From NCBI RefSeq assembly GCF_041595635.1, contig NZ_JBFHJW010000003.1:1-64000 (forward strand): 64,000 nucleotides of DNA, in the 5' to 3' direction. A model generated the notes under the pieces. That model was not told the origin of the DNA. It did no database searches and saw nothing but the letters and a program-made list of their open reading frames with translations. Positions 61,865 to 64,000 of the stretch are shown in pieces. Each line of letters begins with the position of its first letter. Within the stretch, counting starts at the first letter, position 1. Made by a program: the position numbers and the translations under genes. This DNA is from Labilibaculum sp041595635 (GTDB lineage Bacteria > Bacteroidota > Bacteroidia > Bacteroidales > Marinifilaceae).

Positions 61865-63331
61865 ATGAATAGTATGAAAAAATATATATTTAAAATTGCT
61901 GTATTTCTATCAGCAATAACTATTACTTCTTGTTCTGATGAGGTAATGGATGAAATCAATGAAAATGTTAACAATCCATCGGATGTAACTTCCAACCTGA
62001 TTATTACCGATGTAATGACAAGTTCAGCTTTTAGCGTTACAGCTAGTGATTTGGCTTTTTATGCTTCTTGTTATATGGAGCACAATGTTGGAGTTTATGG
62101 TCAAATGTATAATGCTGAAACTCGATCAGGCGAACCTACAAGTAGTTCAACCTACAATAATTCATGGGATGCTATTTATACCAATTTGTACAACCTTAAA
62201 GACATTATCGAAAAATGTGACGAAGGCGGATCAGAAGAAGGAAACTATTATACTTTGGGTATAGCTCAAATTCTTTCTGCTTACAATTTGGCAATTTTAA
62301 CCGATTTATTTGGTGATGTACCTTGGTCGGAAGCTTTACAACCTGGAGTTATTTTTACTCCTGTTTTGGATTCTCAGGAGTCAATTTATGAAGATATTTT
62401 TGCCTTCCTAGATAATGGAATTGCAAATTTATCGGAAGAGTCGGTTTACTCTTTATTGGGATCTCAGGATTTTCTTTACGATGGCGATGATGATAGTATT
62501 GAAAAATGGCAAAAATTTGCTTACGGATTGAAAGCCAGATACACAATGCGTTTATCATATATTTCACCTGATTATGACAGTGTAATTGCTTATGCAGATC
62601 AGTCTTTTACAGATGCTAGCGAACAATGTCAGTTCGATTATAATGGTACTACTTCAAAAAGTCCATTTTATCAATTCTTTTTGGATCGTGACTATTTTGG
62701 TTCAAGTCAAAGTCTTCACGATAAAATGGAATCAAGGAATGATCCAAGAGACAGTGTTTATTTTGTAGCTTACGAAGATAGTGATGAACTTATTTTCGCT
62801 CCTAATGGTGAGCCTGAACAAATTCAAGAGTATTACGGTATGTCTGGAATAAGTGAAATCACGGCTCCTACATACTTGATGTCATATCACGAGCTTGAAT
62901 TTTTGAAAGCAGAAGCTTATGCTAGGAATGGTGATTTAGATGGTGCAAAAACTGCTCTTGAAAATGCAATTATTGCTGCTTGTGCAAAAACCAATGTAGA
63001 TGTTTCAGAGGCTGATGCAACTGCATACTATGATGCCGAAATTGCTCCTAAATTAACAGATGCTGATGCTGCGTTGAGAGAGATTATGGTTCAGAAGTAC
63101 ATCGCATTCTACGAAGAAGAAGCTGTTGAAGCTTACAATGATTACAGAAGATTGACTGCTATGGGTAATAACTTTATTGATTTAGATAACTCATTAAACA
63201 GTTCTAAATTTCCATTGCGCTTCACTTATGGTTCTGAGGATGTTACTACGAACGCTAATGTTTATGACGCATACGGCGACGGAACTTACGTTTATTCCGA
63301 GAATGTATGGTGGGCTGGAGGTTCACGATAG
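61865..63331 (+). CDS. SusD/RagB-family surface lipoprotein
   Basis: 488 residues (an ATG at 61874 is an alternative). Lipobox ITSC (C23), then SDEVMDEINEN, acidic as in surface-exported lipoproteins. SusD features: NNSWDAIYTNLYNLKDIIE, AQILSAYNLAILTDLFGDVPWSEAL, and the C-terminal EFLKAEAYARNGDLDGAKTA repeat. It resembles the SusD-like_2 group. It binds the ligand over the SusC pore. Ten bases separate it from susC. Confidence 0.93.
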   Translation: MNSMKKYIFKIAVFLSAITITSCSDEVMDEINENVNNPSDVTSNLIITDVMTSSAFSVTASDLAFYASCYMEHNVGVYGQMYNAETRSGEPTSSSTYNNSWDAIYTNLYNLKDIIEKCDEGGSEEGNYYTLGIAQILSAYNLAILTDLFGDVPWSEALQPGVIFTPVLDSQESIYEDIFAFLDNGIANLSEESVYSLLGSQDFLYDGDDDSIEKWQKFAYGLKARYTMRLSYISPDYDSVIAYADQSFTDASEQCQFDYNGTTSKSPFYQFFLDRDYFGSSQSLHDKMESRNDPRDSVYFVAYEDSDELIFAPNGEPEQIQEYYGMSGISEITAPTYLMSYHELEFLKAEAYARNGDLDGAKTALENAIIAACAKTNVDVSEADATAYYDAEIAPKLTDADAALREIMVQKYIAFYEEEAVEAYNDYRRLTAMGNNFIDLDNSLNSSKFPLRFTYGSEDVTTNANVYDAYGDGTYVYSENVWWAGGSR

Positions 63332-63360
63332 TTAGGTTTTAATAATGTAAATTTACGACA

Positions 63361-64000
63361 ATGAAAAGATTTAAAATACTAAGTATGATCGTGGCGTTGG
63401 GCTTATTTTTCTGCGCGTGCGAGGATACAAATGATAATTTGGTAGCATCTCGAGATGTGGCAGTTGTTCCAGTTCTTACTGGTCTTACTCCTGAATCTCC
63501 AATCTTTACAGATTTTACAGTAGACGATGTTTCTTTTACTGTTAGTTTAGAAGATGGTGATGCTGTTGATGCTGCAGAAATTCGAGTGGCTTATGATGGT
63601 AATGAAGAATTTTTACAGGATATCGCTTCGTTCCCTAGCGATATCACAATTACCGCTGCAGACATTCTAACTGCTTTAGGTCTTACTTCAAGTGAAATTG
63701 AGTTAGGATCGGAAATTGCTGTTTATGTGATGACTACCTCTGATGGTGTGACTTCTCGTTCTCAGGCTGCTTTTAATATTGATATACCTTGCGAATTCGA
63801 TTCTAGCATAACAACTGGTTCTTATGGTATTGTTTGCGATGGTTGGGGTGTTGATTCTAATGTTAGTATTACTGCTGACGAAGATGATCCCTACATTGTT
63901 TACATCGCTGGCCTAGCTGAAGCTGATGCTTGTACAGGTAATGGTAATACCATGAAGGTGATAATTGATCCTGTTTCATATCAGTTAACTGGGGATACAG
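63361..64000 (+). CDS. Lipoprotein of the Sus locus, 5' part only
   Basis: The frame opens with ATG at 63361, 30 bases after susD, and runs off the window end with no stop (213 codons seen). Signal sequence KRFKILSMIVALGLFFCAC with C20 as lipobox cysteine, then EDTNDN. The following part has immunoglobulin-like strands (AEIRVAYDGNEEFLQDIA, SELGSEIAVYVMTTSDGVTS-type segments) and a Gly/Asn-rich module from residue 140. It is a SusE/F-position protein: likely a surface binding lipoprotein for the same ligand. Confidence 0.85.
   Translation, partial: MKRFKILSMIVALGLFFCACEDTNDNLVASRDVAVVPVLTGLTPESPIFTDFTVDDVSFTVSLEDGDAVDAAEIRVAYDGNEEFLQDIASFPSDITITAADILTALGLTSSEIELGSEIAVYVMTTSDGVTSRSQAAFNIDIPCEFDSSITTGSYGIVCDGWGVDSNVSITADEDDPYIVYIAGLAEADACTGNGNTMKVIIDPVSYQLTGDT

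Noticed and set aside
1..64000. CRISPR array, insertion sequence, phage or integron
   Set aside because: I saw no regularly spaced direct repeats, transposase, integrase or phage structural genes in any frame.

Overview
The window is chromosomal DNA from a low-GC member of the phylum Bacteroidota. The evidence is direct: GldD and GldE, a PorG-type type IX secretion protein, a SusC/SusD pair, TAnnTTTG-type promoter boxes, and start codons that mostly lack Shine-Dalgarno sequences. My guess, from overall gene style only, is the Bacteroidales/Marinilabiliales side of the phylum. There is no tRNA, rRNA, CRISPR array, transposase or phage gene that I can see; most of the window is core genome.

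Layout. 1-2.8 kb: the end of the alpha ribosomal operon (rpsM end, rpsK, rpsD, rpoA, rplQ). 2.9-10.6 kb: enolase, an ExuT-like sugar-acid transporter preceded by LacI-type operator sites, an orphan response regulator, the ABC-F factor EttA, a small membrane protein and hisS. 10.7-12.2 kb (minus): an ECF sigma factor, a one-TM anti-sigma-like protein and a Spy/CpxP-like periplasmic protein. 12.3-17.9 kb: transketolase and three exported proteins (VWA, unknown, transglutaminase-like). 18-21.8 kb: ychF, crcB-DUF190, and a PafA-like phosphatase that has lost its metal-binding histidines. 21.9-26.1 kb (minus): the mutY-ssb-gldE-gldD-PPTase run. 26.2-30.4 kb: HU, a 30-residue basic ribosomal-type protein, RNase G and DsbD. 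30.6-37 kb: an accessory mix (flavoprotein, PAS kinase, two-CW protein, DNPH1-like hydrolase, DUF1847, a likely acetyltransferase relic, and an exported repeat-like protein). 37-42.8 kb (minus): prs, rplY, pth, an S4-domain protein, DUF4924, an EamA transporter and lnt. 43-50.4 kb: engB, manA, Dabb, udk, exonuclease, lipoprotein, esterase, pdxJ and a CBS protein. 50.6-57.6 kb: nadK, porG, uppS, bamA, two ompH genes and murI, an envelope-building block. 57.7-58.2 kb: gamma carbonic anhydrase. 58.7 kb to the end: a SusC-SusD-lipoprotein uptake locus cut by the window edge.

The envelope theme is strong: Lnt, BamA, two Skp/OmpH chaperones, UppS, MurI, PorG, GldD/GldE and DsbD together cover lipoprotein maturation, outer-membrane assembly, the cell wall carrier and type IX secretion. 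The less expected material lies in regulation and in odd family members: structured leaders ahead of rpsD, rplY, rng, porG and susC; a palindrome placed between promoter boxes ahead of a DUF1847 gene; a CnrYXH-like signalling cassette; and a probable pseudo-phosphatase. I found no convincing wholly new multi-gene system. The best candidates for new biology are the pseudo-phosphatase, the rplY leader and the ECF cassette.
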